Assembly (NCBI RefSeq): GCF_021018805.1
Contig: NC_086248.1
Location: forward strand, 55,123,485 to 55,187,484
DNA length: 64,000 nucleotides
Reading direction: 5' to 3'
Source: Prinia subflava
Taxonomy: Eukaryota; Chordata; Aves; Passeriformes; Cisticolidae
Part shown: piece after piece, positions 1 to 27,700 of the stretch
How positions within the stretch are numbered: position 1 is the stretch's first letter
Layout: each line of letters starts with the position of its first letter
Program-made: the position numbers and the translations under genes
The notes under the pieces: generated by a model
What the model was told of the DNA's origin: nothing
Database searches by the model: none
Seen by the model: the letters and a program-made list of their open reading frames with translations, nothing else

Positions 1-809
1 TTGGGGAAAAGATTAAATTAGGTTCATTGAATTAAAACTGTGAGATGTGAGATCTTTTAGAAAACACTAACAGTGTTTATGTGGTTTTTGTTTAGAATTT
101 GAATCACTTTAAGTGCAGGTCAAAACAATTATTTCCTGTAATTGTACATACACTTGATGTGGCTTATTAAGATGATTATTAAACTGTTTGTACCCTGTTA
201 TTGCAGTTATTGTGTGCATGCCTCAGCTCTTACAGAAAGTAAAGGTAAATTGAGATAGTACCTCTTTTAATAACAGTACTCCATGAGCTTAATTTTAATT
301 TCCATGTAATTTTATCATTATATATGTAATATCACATCTGTTTATAATTTAACTAGCACTATAGTAATTTTGACTGAAGAAGAATCTTCTTTCAACTGAC
401 ATATCAGGAGAAGAAAAACCTTAATTAATTTAAGAATGGAAAACTAAATACTTCTGAGTAATCATCTGATTTAAATGGGATGCTCAAAGTAATAGGGACA
501 CTGTCATGTTAGTATCTGGATACCTTGAGGAGTGAGATAAATTCTTTTGAGGAATTACACCCACTGCTAAGTCTGCCTTATTATTTGTATGGTTTTACAG
601 CACAGTGTATGAACCACTTTACCTTTATAAAAAGGTGGTGGCAATAATAAAAATAACAACAAATGTATTGATAGGAAGTAGTGCAAAAGTACCATAGTAG
701 ATAATAAATTGATACTAAAGAGTCTGTGCTACATTTATTTATAAATGATTAATAGCAATATTAACAGCAGAAATATATTTGACATTGGTATTTTCTTTCC
801 TCTTGACAG
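1..809 (+). other. AKAP7: AKAP7 intron, 3' part
   Basis: AT-rich intron sequence running up to the acceptor at 808-809, which is preceded by a pyrimidine-rich tract. No exon, known repeat or RNA gene was recognised. The exon that would carry the first HxT motif of the 2H phosphoesterase domain is not in this stretch and should lie upstream of the window. Confidence 0.7.
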
Positions 810-970
810 AGCAGTTGGTGCTCTTTCAGACAGCAAGGTTTTTGTAGAAGATCTCCTGAAAGGAAAAAGAGTGGATTTGTCTTTTCAAGGAATTGATCAC
901 TTCAGAAATCAAGTTGGATTTGTGAATTTGGCAGAAAATGATCACACAACACTACTTAAGGAAATAGCAG
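810..970 (+). CDS. AKAP7: AKAP7 (AKAP18) internal exon, 2H phosphoesterase domain, part 1
   Basis: This exon encodes part of the central domain of the long forms of A-kinase anchoring protein 7. These forms tether protein kinase A and carry a 2H-phosphoesterase fold with 2',5'-phosphodiesterase activity. The translation contains KVFVEDLLKGK, LSFQGIDHFRNQVGFV and LAENDH. I align these to the remembered human segment PFIEELLQGK / [23 protein letters not shown]. The acceptor is TTGACAG before 810 and the donor is GCAG|GTACAA after 970. The exon begins with the third base of a codon and ends after the first base. That phase matches the exon at 7535, where the junction codon becomes GAG. The open frame extends upstream to 745 but that part is intron read-through. 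Confidence 0.93.
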
Positions 971-12053
<11,083 letters not shown>

Positions 12054-14489
12054 CTACAGGACTGAGGCTGCAGAAGGCAACACCTCTTTAGACATGAACT
12101 CTTCCAAGTCCACTTGGGGATCGTCAAGGTCTATGCAAAGAAACTTTTCCACAATAGACTTGCATTTTTCCATCCTATCACCTTTTGAGGGATGATCAAG
12201 ACGTTTGATAGGTTTTCCATTGCGAATCAGTTCTGATACTTCCACTCCTCTTTCAATAATTTTGGCTGGCATTCCTGCCAATGCAGCAATATTGGCAGCA
12301 TGACTAATGGTGGACATGCCCTGTTTGATCTGATAGAAAAATATTAACTCCTCTCCATCCTGCTGGGTTTCCATAGTCAGGTACTCCAGAAGAGGTGTGT
12401 CAGGCAGGAGTTCTAGCTGCATTAAACTGTGAAAATTAGTGGAGACAAAGACCTGTGGACATTGTGTTCCTTGTCTGATCCAGTACCTCAGGACAGCAGC
12501 CAGAAGGGACAGGCCATCCAGTGTGTTGGTCCCTTTACCAAACTCATCAATAAGTACTAGGGACCTCTCTGTGGCATTGTTTACAGCCTTGGCAACCTGG
12601 TTAAGATCAATCATGAATGTGGAGAGTCCTACAGAAACTGATTCCCTGCTGTGGATTCTTGTGTAAATCCCATCAATTACTCCAATCTCTGCCTCTGCTG
12701 CAGGGACGTAACTGCCGATTAGAGCCATGAACACTATAAGACCTACTTGCTTTAAGTAAACACTCTTTCCAGAAGAGTTGGGCCCTGTGATGATCTTTAT
12801 TCGTCTGGTAGCCTCGCCGCTGTCCACAGGATTGGCCACGAAAGTCTTTGCACATAGTTCCATGAGTGGATGTCTTCCATCCTTGATGTGGAAGCCGTGG
12901 CGGTGAGTAAAGCGAGGTCGGCAATAGGCGTTCTCCCGGGCCATCGCCGCCAAGGCTAGCAGCACATCCAGGTGTGCAGTGTACTCAATCACACTGTTAA
13001 GTACTTCAGACTTCTCCAAGATCCTTGTCTGCAGCTGGTGCATGATGAGTGCTTCCTGGTCTCTGATCTCACAGTGCAAGTCACCCAGCAGGCTGTCTAG
13101 CTCCTTAGTCCGGGCACTTCTGTAGTGCAGTTTATCCTCTGACAAAAACATGAAATCCAAGCCTTCAATTTCAAAATCAGTCTTATCCACCATATTTGGC
13201 AGGCGTGGAATGGAGAGAAGGAACCCAATCAAAGGAATGTAGATCACAGAACAGGAGGGAATATTATTGTCTAAAGTCTCCAGTTCTTTTCGTGCCACTT
13301 CTGTAAGGAAGTCTGACAGTCCCATCAGCTTTCGTTTCTTCTCATCAATCGTGGCATCTACATTGGGTCTAACAGTGAAGCGGTTCTCTGAGAGGCTGCC
13401 TTCAAAGTCTACCACTTTACTTATTAGGTTAGCAATGTAGTGCAGATCATCAGTGAAGACACGTGAAATAGTCTGAAAAAGTTCAATAGTGGTGGGCAGA
13501 GAACGACACGTGTCTCTAAGGCACACTGCATTGTACGCCGTCTTATACAGTGCTTGCCAGTCACTAACTTTTGTGTTAGAAAGAGTCATTCTCTTTAAAA
13601 TAAGAGGCACATTTTTAATATTCTTGAGGCAGTTTTGAAGAGTGAGGACTGTTTCATGATTCTGAGCCAGCAGGAAGAAGCTGATAACATCCAGCCGTTT
13701 GTTCAGCTCTGTCAGGTCCCGGGTAGGTCGTGTGAGCCACAACCTCAGCAGTTTTTCTCCCCATTTGCATCTGCAACGGTTTAAAATTCCATATAAACTA
13801 AATCCTTCTTTTAGTCCACTGGATAGCTTATACACAGAAGGATGGATATCACTTTTAAATATCTGCAGGACACAGTAAGTGTCTTGGTCCATATTCACGG
13901 TATCTGACAGCACAAATTTTTTAAAGGCCAAAATAGGAACTGCTACACTACTGTCTTCAAGTTCAACTCCAATCCTTCTTCTGTCTAGAAACTTAAGGAG
14001 ACCCCCTAAGGCTCGTATCATGAGTGGACTCTCGAAAGGGATGACTGAAGACAAATAGAGAATTTTCTCTGTGGCAGTCATATGGGATGGGATAAATGGA
14101 AATTGCCTAGACAAGATCCGTTGCTTGCTGACTTCCAGACCAAAATCAGTGTTAGGAAACAGGACAATTTCTGGTTTTCCTATGTCCTTACCACCAGCAG
14201 TAGCTGTTAGGTTGGTCAGGAATTTGGCAATATTCTGGTCCTGTTTTGCACTGGTCACTATGCATTGAGGGTTAAGTTCCCCGATCACTTTTTGCAGTAG
14301 CTTGAGGTCTTCGTTATCAGGTATCTCAGGCATGAGGTAGACTGAGCAATCTTCTGTATCATAGTAAGTAATTGCCAGCTGCCCTGCATACCACAAAACA
14401 GACATATGTGTCTCTGAGCCCTCTTGCTCCTCTTGCTCAGGCTCAAGCGGTGGTGGCAAGGCACAGCTCGTGACTGACGTGGCACTCAT
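12054..14489 (-). CDS. MSH5: MSH5, intronless full-length retrogene (MutS homologue 5)
   Basis: MSH5 pairs with MSH4 to form MutS-gamma, which stabilises recombination intermediates and promotes crossovers in meiosis. The 811-residue product matches remembered human MSH5 along its whole length, for example [41 protein letters not shown] and [20 protein letters not shown]. The C-terminal ATPase has Walker A GPNSSGKS (about residues 569-576), the [18 protein letters not shown] segment (about 623-640) and Walker [13 protein letters not shown] (about 644-655). The C-terminus is [10 protein letters not shown], close to the human end, and human MSH5 is about 834 aa. Vertebrate MSH5 normally has more than 20 introns, so one uninterrupted frame means the copy came from a spliced mRNA. 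I chose the ATG at 14489. The frame is open to a TGA at 14628-14630, but the 29 residues upstream contain no ATG and do not look like MSH5. The copy lies antisense in an AKAP7 intron. No frameshift or premature stop exists, which argues for selection. Whether a multi-exon parent survives elsewhere cannot be seen here. Confidence 0.93.
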   Translation of the reverse strand: MSATSVTSCALPPPLEPEQEEQEGSETHMSVLWYAGQLAITYYDTEDCSVYLMPEIPDNEDLKLLQKVIGELNPQCIVTSAKQDQNIAKFLTNLTATAGGKDIGKPEIVLFPNTDFGLEVSKQRILSRQFPFIPSHMTATEKILYLSSVIPFESPLMIRALGGLLKFLDRRRIGVELEDSSVAVPILAFKKFVLSDTVNMDQDTYCVLQIFKSDIHPSVYKLSSGLKEGFSLYGILNRCRCKWGEKLLRLWLTRPTRDLTELNKRLDVISFFLLAQNHETVLTLQNCLKNIKNVPLILKRMTLSNTKVSDWQALYKTAYNAVCLRDTCRSLPTTIELFQTISRVFTDDLHYIANLISKVVDFEGSLSENRFTVRPNVDATIDEKKRKLMGLSDFLTEVARKELETLDNNIPSCSVIYIPLIGFLLSIPRLPNMVDKTDFEIEGLDFMFLSEDKLHYRSARTKELDSLLGDLHCEIRDQEALIMHQLQTRILEKSEVLNSVIEYTAHLDVLLALAAMARENAYCRPRFTHRHGFHIKDGRHPLMELCAKTFVANPVDSGEATRRIKIITGPNSSGKSVYLKQVGLIVFMALIGSYVPAAEAEIGVIDGIYTRIHSRESVSVGLSTFMIDLNQVAKAVNNATERSLVLIDEFGKGTNTLDGLSLLAAVLRYWIRQGTQCPQVFVSTNFHSLMQLELLPDTPLLEYLTMETQQDGEELIFFYQIKQGMSTISHAANIAALAGMPAKIIERGVEVSELIRNGKPIKRLDHPSKGDRMEKCKSIVEKFLCIDLDDPQVDLEEFMSKEVLPSAASVL

Positions 14490-15019
14490 TCTGTTGGCAA
14501 GAGGTATTTTTATTAACAACTCATCCCAAACTCCTGAGAAGTTAACTTTAATTGACAACAGGAGGTTAACACTCACTCTTCCAACCCTGGAGAATCTAAG
14601 ATGCCACCAGGAATTAACTGTAAATGTTCAATTGAAAAGATGCAGCCAGTAACTACAGCCACCATCGGCTTCCAACGAGGGTGTAACAGAGCTAACTACC
14701 AGCATTAGTTCTACAGTTTTTCTTTGTGCCCTTTATTTTTTTCAAGTATCTATGTACACCCAAGTACCCATAAATACATGTTATATCCATGTTCAAAACC
14801 ATGCTCCCTCAGAGGTTGGTGGCACACACCATGGCTCCTTTCAGCAGTGCGGCCCCATAGCCTCGCCATAATTTCAGGGTCGCAGGCCCATATTTATGCT
14901 GCACCATCACAAGCACCAGTTTCCATACAAGCACTTATGGGATCGAACGTGCCAATCCCTGTCAGCACCTCACTTGCAATCCTCTCCCACTTCTTTGCTC
15001 GCTACTCACCCTCCTCACC
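14490..15019 (-). other. MSH5 retrogene 5' flank
   Basis: About 530 bp lie between the MSH5 start codon and the CpG-rich block, with moderate base composition. The MSH5 frame meets an in-frame stop at 14628-14630. This stretch may hold the 5' UTR, and a 5' UTR intron is possible, but no transcription start or splice pair can be assigned from sequence alone. Confidence 0.4.
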
Positions 15020-15560
15020 ACAGACGGGCAGCTGGTCCGCCCCCCTGCAGGCCAAACGCGTTGAGCTGTGCCCTTTCCCTGCCTGCCCGGGCCGAGCTCG
15101 CCGCTCCCTCGGGACGGCCCGTCCGCAGGCCCGGGCCCGCCTCTGCAGCGGGGCCGCGCCCACAGCGGCCGTGTCCCGGCTGGCGGCCGCAGCCTGACCC
15201 TCGGGCTGCCTACGGGCGTCGCCCGAGTGGAGCACCCCGGTGCTGTGCTGGGTTGTGGGGTCGGGCACACGGAGCCCAGAGCTGCTTGCGTTTCTGCTGC
15301 CTGCGCTGGCATCACTGGAGCCTTCCAGCCCCCGGTCCCAAGGCTGACTGTGGCAGTAGGCACGGGCCCTGCACGGGGTTCAGCCGCCAGGATAGCGGGC
15401 TGCAGCTTCCCGGAGACACGGGGGGAAACCCCAGACATTGCAGGGCTGCCAAGGGCATTCCCCCTGGTGCTGGGACCAGGACCCCCTGGCAGTCCTGCAA
15501 GAGCTCCTCGTGCCCTGCCTCTCCAGGCCCACGTTACACAGCCATGTGCTTCACAGGCAT
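15020..15560. promoter_or_regulatory. CpG island upstream of the MSH5 retrogene
   Basis: This is a sharp rise in G+C and CpG density within an AT-rich intron, densest at about 15050-15250 where CGCC, CCGG and GGCCGC words cluster. It starts roughly 530 bp upstream of the antisense MSH5 ATG, so its likely role is a germline promoter for that retrogene. A CpG island moved in with, or captured by, the retrogene would explain it. The long open frames across it on both strands, such as 14962-15567 on minus and 15068-15766 on plus, follow from the scarcity of stop codons in GC-rich DNA. They resemble no protein I know. An unrelated alternative AKAP7 promoter is less likely because no coding first exon with a donor is apparent. 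Confidence 0.55.
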
Positions 15561-20104
<4,544 letters not shown>

Positions 20105-20730
20105 ACTGCCATGTCCTGGCAGCCAGGATGGCCAAGTGTGTCCTGAGGGGCATCGGGCACAGCATCGTCACTTGGGCAAGGGAGGGGATTGTCCTGCTCT
20201 GCTCTGAGCTGGGGCAGCCTTACCTCCAGTGCAGGGAGCAGTTTTGTGTGCCATACTGTAAGAAAGGTACTAAACTATCAGAGAGTTTTCAAAGGAGGGC
20301 AACAAAGATAGTGAAGGGTCTTGAGGGGAAGCTGTATGAGGAGCAGCTGAGGTAGTTTTGTCTATTCAGCCTGGAGAAGAGGAGACTGAGGGGAGACCCC
20401 AATCCAGTTACAACTTCCTCATGAGGGGAAGCAGAAGGGCAGGTACTGATCTCTTCACTTGGGTGACCAGTGGGCAACTGCATGAAGCTGAGGTAGGAGA
20501 GGTTTAGGCTGGATACCAGGAAAAGGTTCTTCACCCAGAGGGTGGCTGGGCACTGGAACAGGCTCTCCAGGGAAGTGGTCACAGTGCCGAGCCTGACAGA
20601 GTTTGAGAAGCATCTGGACAATGCTCTCAGGGACAGCGTGTGACTCTTAGGGTGTCCTATGCAGGGCCAGGACTTGGATTCAATGATCCTGATGGGTCCT
20701 TTCCAGCTCAGCATATTCTATGATTCTATG
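20105..20730 (+). mobile_element. CR1 LINE, 3' end
   Basis: The segment follows the CR1 3' end known in birds. It has the CTGGCAGCCA region, then GGAGGGCAACAAAGATAGTGA, GAGGAGCAGCTGAGG, a CTGGATACCAGGAA segment and GGTTCTTCACCCAGAGGGTGG. It ends in the diagnostic octamer repeat ATTCTATGATTCTATG. It is 5' truncated, as nearly all CR1 copies are, and covers the last 625 bp or so including the end of ORF2 and the 3' UTR. Open frames at 20008-20355 and 20289-20714 derive from it. Insertion is in the same direction as AKAP7. Confidence 0.93.
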
Positions 20731-23700
20731 GCTAATAAGTGTCACAACATGTATCAGCTGCACATTTATTTAAAAATGTGTTTAAAAATAGGGGAACCAA
20801 AAGAAGTTGATATGAGTAAAAAGCAGAAGTACAATACTTGCTGAACTGCATTAATATGCACCACAGGTAATCAAGCTTTGACAGGATGTTACAGAGCAGC
20901 ATCCACTAACTTTAGCAGAGCCTACATCTGCACCAGAAGCTTTCTCTGCCTGTGTGCTAGCCCCACAGGGTATGTTTTCAGGAGTTAAAAATTGATGTGA
21001 TAGTGAAGGTAATGTGAAAGCTGCATCTTCAAGGTAGAGTTCAGTTTGCTGTTTAAAGCAAACAAAACAGCAAGGCAACAAAGTGTCCTTCTTTGGATCA
21101 CCCACCTCATGGCAGCTGTTGTATGTCACCTCAAATCCTGTAGAAGATGAGTGAATGCTGTAATGAGTTGAGCTTTTCAATATATACTCCTTCAGTTGAA
21201 CAATTGGTCAGTTTTGGATCCTGTGGTAAAGGATATTCAATAGTTCCACTGATCGTCAGAAGGAGCATTATGTAAATCTTATGTCAAATATACCTTTAGC
21301 ATTAAGTATCTCACTTAAATATTTTCAGGATCCATTAATGAAGATTTTTGTAGACTTGTTTCAAAGAAAATTTGTTTGTAGTATTATAATGTAAAATGAG
21401 ATTATATACACATTAAAGAAAGTTATCACATGCCAAGTTGTTTCCTGTGATGTTTTTTCTGAGTGGCTTGTAAGAAGTTTATACATCAGACTTCCCCTGT
21501 ACTATCTCTGAGGCAGAGGAACTTCAAGAAGTCTGTTGCTTGGTGGAAACCACCCAGCAGGTTACTGTTACTTTCTGTGCAGCCAAAATTCATATTTCTG
21601 AAATGTGGACCAACCTGGAGGTTAAATTGCTCATACAGTCCCCCTTAATCCTTGCAATCTAGCAGTAGCAATATGGAAAATAAAATATCAGACAACAAAC
21701 ATCAGTTTTATCTGCATAAAAGCATAATGAAATGGTAAAAGGTAATGCTTCTTTCTGCTCAAGTAATACCTCAAGGAGATGCCTTTTTAAGTAACAGAAC
21801 ACTTGTGGATTGATTTGCTTTTCAGTGGATCTGTGTACAAGTTTGGTGTCCAGTCGGACCTTGTCACCAAGGTCATTCTGCCATCTGTCTGAGATGGGAG
21901 ACACCTGCAGAAAGTCATTCTTATGATCCTAAAAGGACTGTCTAAGACAGGCAGGATCTAAAAACTGTCTATGATAGCCAAGCTGTGACTATAAGATATA
22001 TTGCTTGAGCAGTTAATATTTGTTAATTAGCTTGCTTGCTAATTCCACATATATGTATACATAAAGATACAAGTTTTCAACCAGATGGCAAAAAGATGCA
22101 TTATATTTGCAATCTTTAAGTTTCTGAGGGAGATCAATAACGTTGTGCACGGAACATGTTACAAAAAAATTAATTCTGGCCGTTTGCTGGTGTTAGGCTA
22201 TTTTAAACTATTTAAGTAATATTTTGTAATATTAAAGCAATGTTGCTTTAATAAACTTGAATAGGCTTTCGTGGTGCAGTTTATGCTTCCACATTACATT
22301 GTAAAATGCTAGCCAGGCAGCTGCTCAACACCCATGTCTCAAACAAAGAATAAGATGCTTCTGATGGTAAGTTGTATATGAGCCCTCCAAATGGAAGATA
22401 AGTTTGTCAGCTATGGGTTTGAGAATACCCACAGGGAAGAAAGAATTGCAGAAGAAAGAACAGGAGAAATACTCATCTGTAGCTGAAACAGAAAATAGAT
22501 TTGATAATGTCACTCTATGAACTCTGAATAATACTGAGAAGAAACAGAAGACTGAAAATAAAGGAATTGGAAACCAGTTGATAGTTCGATAGATTGTCAA
22601 CATCCCTCAGCCTGCTCTTGATAAAAATGCACTTACAGTCAAGCAAAAAATACAGTAGCATTTCACCTTCATCATCAAGGACAAAAACATTTCAAATACA
22701 GAATGCAGTATGAAGTTTTGCCAGTTTGTCTGAAAGCTTTTTATAGTGGCACTATCTTAAATGAAAGAAAGATTGCCATTTGTCTCCTGTAGATGCTCTC
22801 CTGCTTCTCTGTTTATTGGTGGCTTGACCTCAATGTGATTGATTTTATTTGTATGGCAATTGAGCATTTTCTCACATTGGGAACAGCAATGGTAAGCAGG
22901 TAAATGCTGCTTTAATTCTCCAGATTCTACACCCAGCAAGATTACACATATTATGTGTTGGTTTCCTTTCACCTTCCTTATTAATTGCATGACAGTGAAT
23001 CACTTTTTGTAAAATAATGATAGTCTTTAGTTTTACCTATGATATGCCCTTCTTTTCTCTTTGTAACTTCAAAATACCCCTAGATTTATTTCTTTCACTT
23101 CTTAATTTTCTTTCCTTGATAGTCTATTTGTAGCCTAGCTTCTACTTTCTCCACCCTGTTAGGTTGTGAGTAACTGTTTTTGAGATTCTTGCATATCTGT
23201 GGCACTTCTCCCAAATTTTATTTAACTATATGGTAGTCACAGTGCCTCTGGATAAAAATGTCTTGGGTGGTTTCCCAGGGGCTGTTTCTTGACATTTGAA
23301 ATTAGTAATTAAATCACTGTTTGTGTTGAGTTTATCCAGAACTGCTGCAGTCTTGTGCATGTAGAGTGCTCAATAAGTATTTGCCTAAATAAAAAGCAAC
23401 AGATATTACGTGCTAGTCAGTAAAGTCTTTCCCTAAAGCACTGTTTCTCAGCTGAGTCATGTGGTAGACACTGAGTTATAAAAATGGTTCTTTTAAACAT
23501 GGCAGAGAAAAATTCACATTTTGTTTATTAACCTAGAAGCCAGGCTCTTTGTGGACTCTGACTGGAAAGTAGCAATCCGGGGGTTTCTTACACACATCAA
23601 AGATTTTTCAATTTCCTAATGACAACAGAGTAGTGCCCTATTGATTCCTTTTCACTACTCCTGCATTAGAACTTGATGGATGGGCTCTAGCAATGTATCT

Positions 23701-24118
23701 CAGCTTGTATTGCCACACTGGGCAGTTGCTTCTGTACTTGGTAATTTTCTGCTATTGAAACATTGATCATTAGTATTGCATTTTGCATAATGAGATAGCG
23801 TTTTTATATTAGTTTGATAATACCAGTTACGACCTAAAAGCTGTATGGGTACTCACTGTGTCTGTATAAGGAGAAGAGACTAATTAAGAGGGAGGTAACC
23901 AATATGGTTGGAAAATTGAAGTTTTCATTTCAGAATCATATGTCATTGTTCTGAGGCAAATTCTAATGTTTGAACTTTATGTTGGCAAATGTATGACAAA
24001 CTCTTCATGAGACAGTGGCAGGGAGCTTCAAAGACAGGAACATGATGTTTGGAATTCAATCATTTATTTCCTTGTACTGAAAACAAGCAAAAAACCTTCT
24101 CATCACTGTCTGTGATAA

Positions 24119-24165
24119 TGAGGTTTACTTTTTTGTATTTGATTATGAGGTTTACTTTATTGTAT
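24119..24165. repeat. Imperfect 27-bp tandem duplication
   Basis: Two adjacent copies of a unit starting GAGGTTTACTTT and ending near TTTGATTAT or TGTATGG. It is probably a simple local duplication. Confidence 0.6.
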
Positions 24166-24718
24166 GGAATAATTTTTGCCACACTCTTTTAAAAATATCA
24201 TAATGCAATTGTGTTCAAAAGACTATTTTCCTTTCTTTTTTCAATAAAAAAGTATTTGAAGTAGTGATATGTTTTTGTGCCAGATCTGTTATCAGTACTT
24301 GAAAGTAAGTCAAAATAAGATTTTCAAAAATGGTTTTCAAAAATAAGTGCAAACAATGGGATAAAGCTGATGAAGTAAATCTAACAGGAGAGTACAAAAT
24401 CCTATTTGACATCAGTAAGATAGTGGTTCATAACTGAAAATTTAGTTGAGTATATGAAAAAGGCAGAATTGATTTTTCACAACATAACATAGAGTGCTAT
24501 AAAAATACAGTTTAATAACATCCATCAGGTTTTTAGAGTCTTAAGTATTTATGCTTTAAAGATATTTTCCTCATCAGACTTTAGTGTTCAAACAACTAAT
24601 TTATTTCTAAATTTAATATCTTAAAAATACATTGAAAATGTGTAAAGCATTAATTTCAATATACCTTAATTGCAAAAAGTTAACAGACCATTTAGATGGT
24701 GTGGAGTAACCAAAATAT

Positions 24719-24785
24719 TACATATTCTTTATTGGATGGATCAGTAAATATATCATATTCTTTTGTAGAATGGATCAGTAGAAGA
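24719..24785. repeat. Imperfect 33-bp tandem duplication
   Basis: The unit CATATTCTTT ... GGATCAGTA occurs twice in tandem with several differences between the copies. Confidence 0.6.
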
Positions 24786-27700
24786 TAATTAATTTATATT
24801 CTTAATATTTTCTTATCTAGCAAGGTGCTTTTGTTGATACATATTATTTGTATAGTGTTGACATCAAATAAAAGGTATGTTTGATTTACTATAATCAAAT
24901 TGAGCTCTTTGTGCAGTTCCTGAGGAGACTTTTTCAGTAGTTTGAAGGACCTGGAATAAAAGGACAACCAATTTTCCACTGTTCAAATGTCACCATTTTT
25001 AGTTGTTTCTGGTAGAGCTCTTACCCAGTGTTCTGCATGGTTCCACAGAGTCCGTAGGCTTCCTACCTAATCCTTATGAGATGTTCAAAAATAAGATATG
25101 GGTGCAGATCAATAGAGCTCTGTACCTCAGGGATTATGACAAACATTGATATAAAAATGTAGCTGCTGGGGAAAAGGGCTTGTTTTCAGTAATACCATAA
25201 TTTGCATTTCTCTTTCACGACAGCACTCAGCAATTAATCCAGAGAGATGTTTCTAGGATAGAAACAATAGTTTTCTTATTCTAGACTATGCATAAAATAT
25301 TTTTGAGGCTCTTAGTATTTGTAAAAGTAGATTCTTTCAGTGAAAATAATTTCAAGATAAAATGTGACAGATTTTAAAGATGCATTGTTAATGTGGCTTG
25401 TAGTGTAGTTTCATGTTTCCAAGAAAGCCACAATGTGCTGTTTCTCATGGAAGCAATAGAATGTAAGAGCAAGATCACATCAACCACAAGCTAAAACCTG
25501 ACATCATTATTTTAACAGTAGCTTGCCAAGTTACTTTATTTTAATCTGTTCTTAAACAGAACAGAGAGGATTGTCACAGTACTGTCACATAGTATGTGAT
25601 CTTCCATTTTTTAAATGAAGATATTTAAGATCTGCATTAATATTTGATGACAGCTAAGAAACCTGAACCTCCTCTCTGTTTATAGGATAGTTAGGCAGAT
25701 ATGTTGGGTACAAAAGGTTGGAGATGTCACTCAAACAGTATAAAGACCTTTCTTAAGGGTGCAACATGCAATTCACAAGGTTGTTGCTATACTATATACA
25801 TGAAAGTTTTCATTTCTTCTTAGTGAAGTGTATCTGAGACTGTATGTGGACCCTTATTTGTCAGCCATCCAGCCAGGGGCAGTCCAGCATTGCAGGTAGT
25901 CCCCCTGCCCCACACATACCAGAGGATGTGGGGTTTTTACACTGCCTTTCATGCTAGTGGCAATTCCTTACCTGTTCCATTGCAGGATTAAATGTGCTGA
26001 GCACTCATGGCATAAGCTATGTGGTATTACTTTAGTGTTTGATGTACCTCGCTCATTTGTGCTGTGGAAGTGACAGGGAACACTTGGGATCACGTGGAGG
26101 TGACAGTGCTAAATGCAGCTGTTCTTTCTGCTTCTCAAGTGTGGGTGCCACCACTAAGCTGGTGCTATAATGTTTAGCTTTGTACTAATTTCTATACCAG
26201 CATCAGCAGCTCAGGAGGTTTACACGGCCAAAGCCATGGTACCCACGTGTAGGTTGAACATGCAAACATACACATACTTACCAGACATACGTACAGACAT
26301 CTGAAGGTAGGCTTCCAATTTTTTAACTTTTTAAACATGCCTACTCTTTATTTTTTGAGACAATGTGCATTCACACTGCTTACATTCTGAGCAAGTATCT
26401 GGGCATATGTTGCCCAGATGTTGCCAAAGTGCTGAGTTTGACAGTTTCAGTTGACAGCACAGATTTCTGTTCACCTGGATTTGGATCAGCTATTGATACA
26501 GCAAGAGTGTCCTCTCTAGACTGCGTGGTTTTAATTTAGGTAAATAGTTTACCTTTCTGAAGTCCCAAGACATTACAGTTGACCCTTTGACACATACTTT
26601 TAAAACCCTTTGCTGTTGCTTCATGTTTTGCAAAAAGCAGGTTTGTCTTACAGAATTGTGAGTAGCCATGCACAGCCTAGGGATTACACCAGAAAGTAAT
26701 TGCTGACTGAAGACTGAAAAACCTTTTGCCTTTGAAGTCATTTATTTAGAGAAGCAGTGAAAATGCTACAATTGAATTTTAATACCTAGGCCACCATAGC
26801 TTTTTTTTTTTAATGTTTAAGATGTTTTGAATCCGAAACCTTAGATACTGAACTTTATTGTTTTAATCAAGAGAACAAACAAAAGCCTTTTTTACACATA
26901 TAAATGCTCCTAATTAAATACTTTTGGAAAGTGGGTCAAGCTGAACAGGAACAAAGCACTCTCTTATTCCAAAATAAGAGTGTTCACATATGGAATTATT
27001 CAGAAACAGCTCTTAGTACTTTAAAATTCCCAGGCAGTGTTAATCTGTCTTATCTTTCAAGTGCAGGCAAGCTCTATAGTTTTCCTTCCCCATTCTTATC
27101 TTCTTGCAGACTCAAAATACATTGGATGTTAAAATTTTTCATCACTTGGTTAGGTTGTTACACCACCTCTGGAAGAGGAGGAGATTTGTTAGTGTATCTT
27201 TAATATTAGAAATGTTATTTTCACATGAAAGCAAGTAAAAGTAATCATTATTTTGCATGAGATGTACTATTTGTTGATTATGTGGAATTCTTTGTGATCT
27301 TTATTGTTGGTAAATTCAGCTTTCTATGCATTGTAGTTTCCTTTCTTAATATATACAGTATCTCAAATAACCTATCATCCATAATCCAGATTATGATTTC
27401 CTTCTTTTTTTCCTTATTTTTTCTTTTAATTTTTTTCCAGATTATTATTTCCTTCTTCCAGTTGTCTTGCAGTTAACTAGTCAAGCTTCTCATTTTTATT
27501 TTTTTATTCCCAGAAATATGCAGGACATCTGATTTAACTTTATTCGTAATTCATTACCTGGACTGGTTTGAATCTACTTCGTGATTATCTCTAGTCTTGG
27601 GATAGCTTTTCTTAATTTCTAAAAACACAAAACACATGAAGGTATGCTGTATCTCCAAATGGAGCTTAAAATAATATAATACAACTTTTTCTATATAGAC

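Noticed and set aside
14490..14576. A 29-residue N-terminal extension of the MSH5 frame
   Set aside because: The extension starts at GTG, contains no ATG and does not resemble MSH5. The first in-frame ATG is at 14489.
26948..27070. Protein-like stretch after CTGAACAG
   Set aside because: The acceptor has no pyrimidine tract and there is no standard donor at the end.
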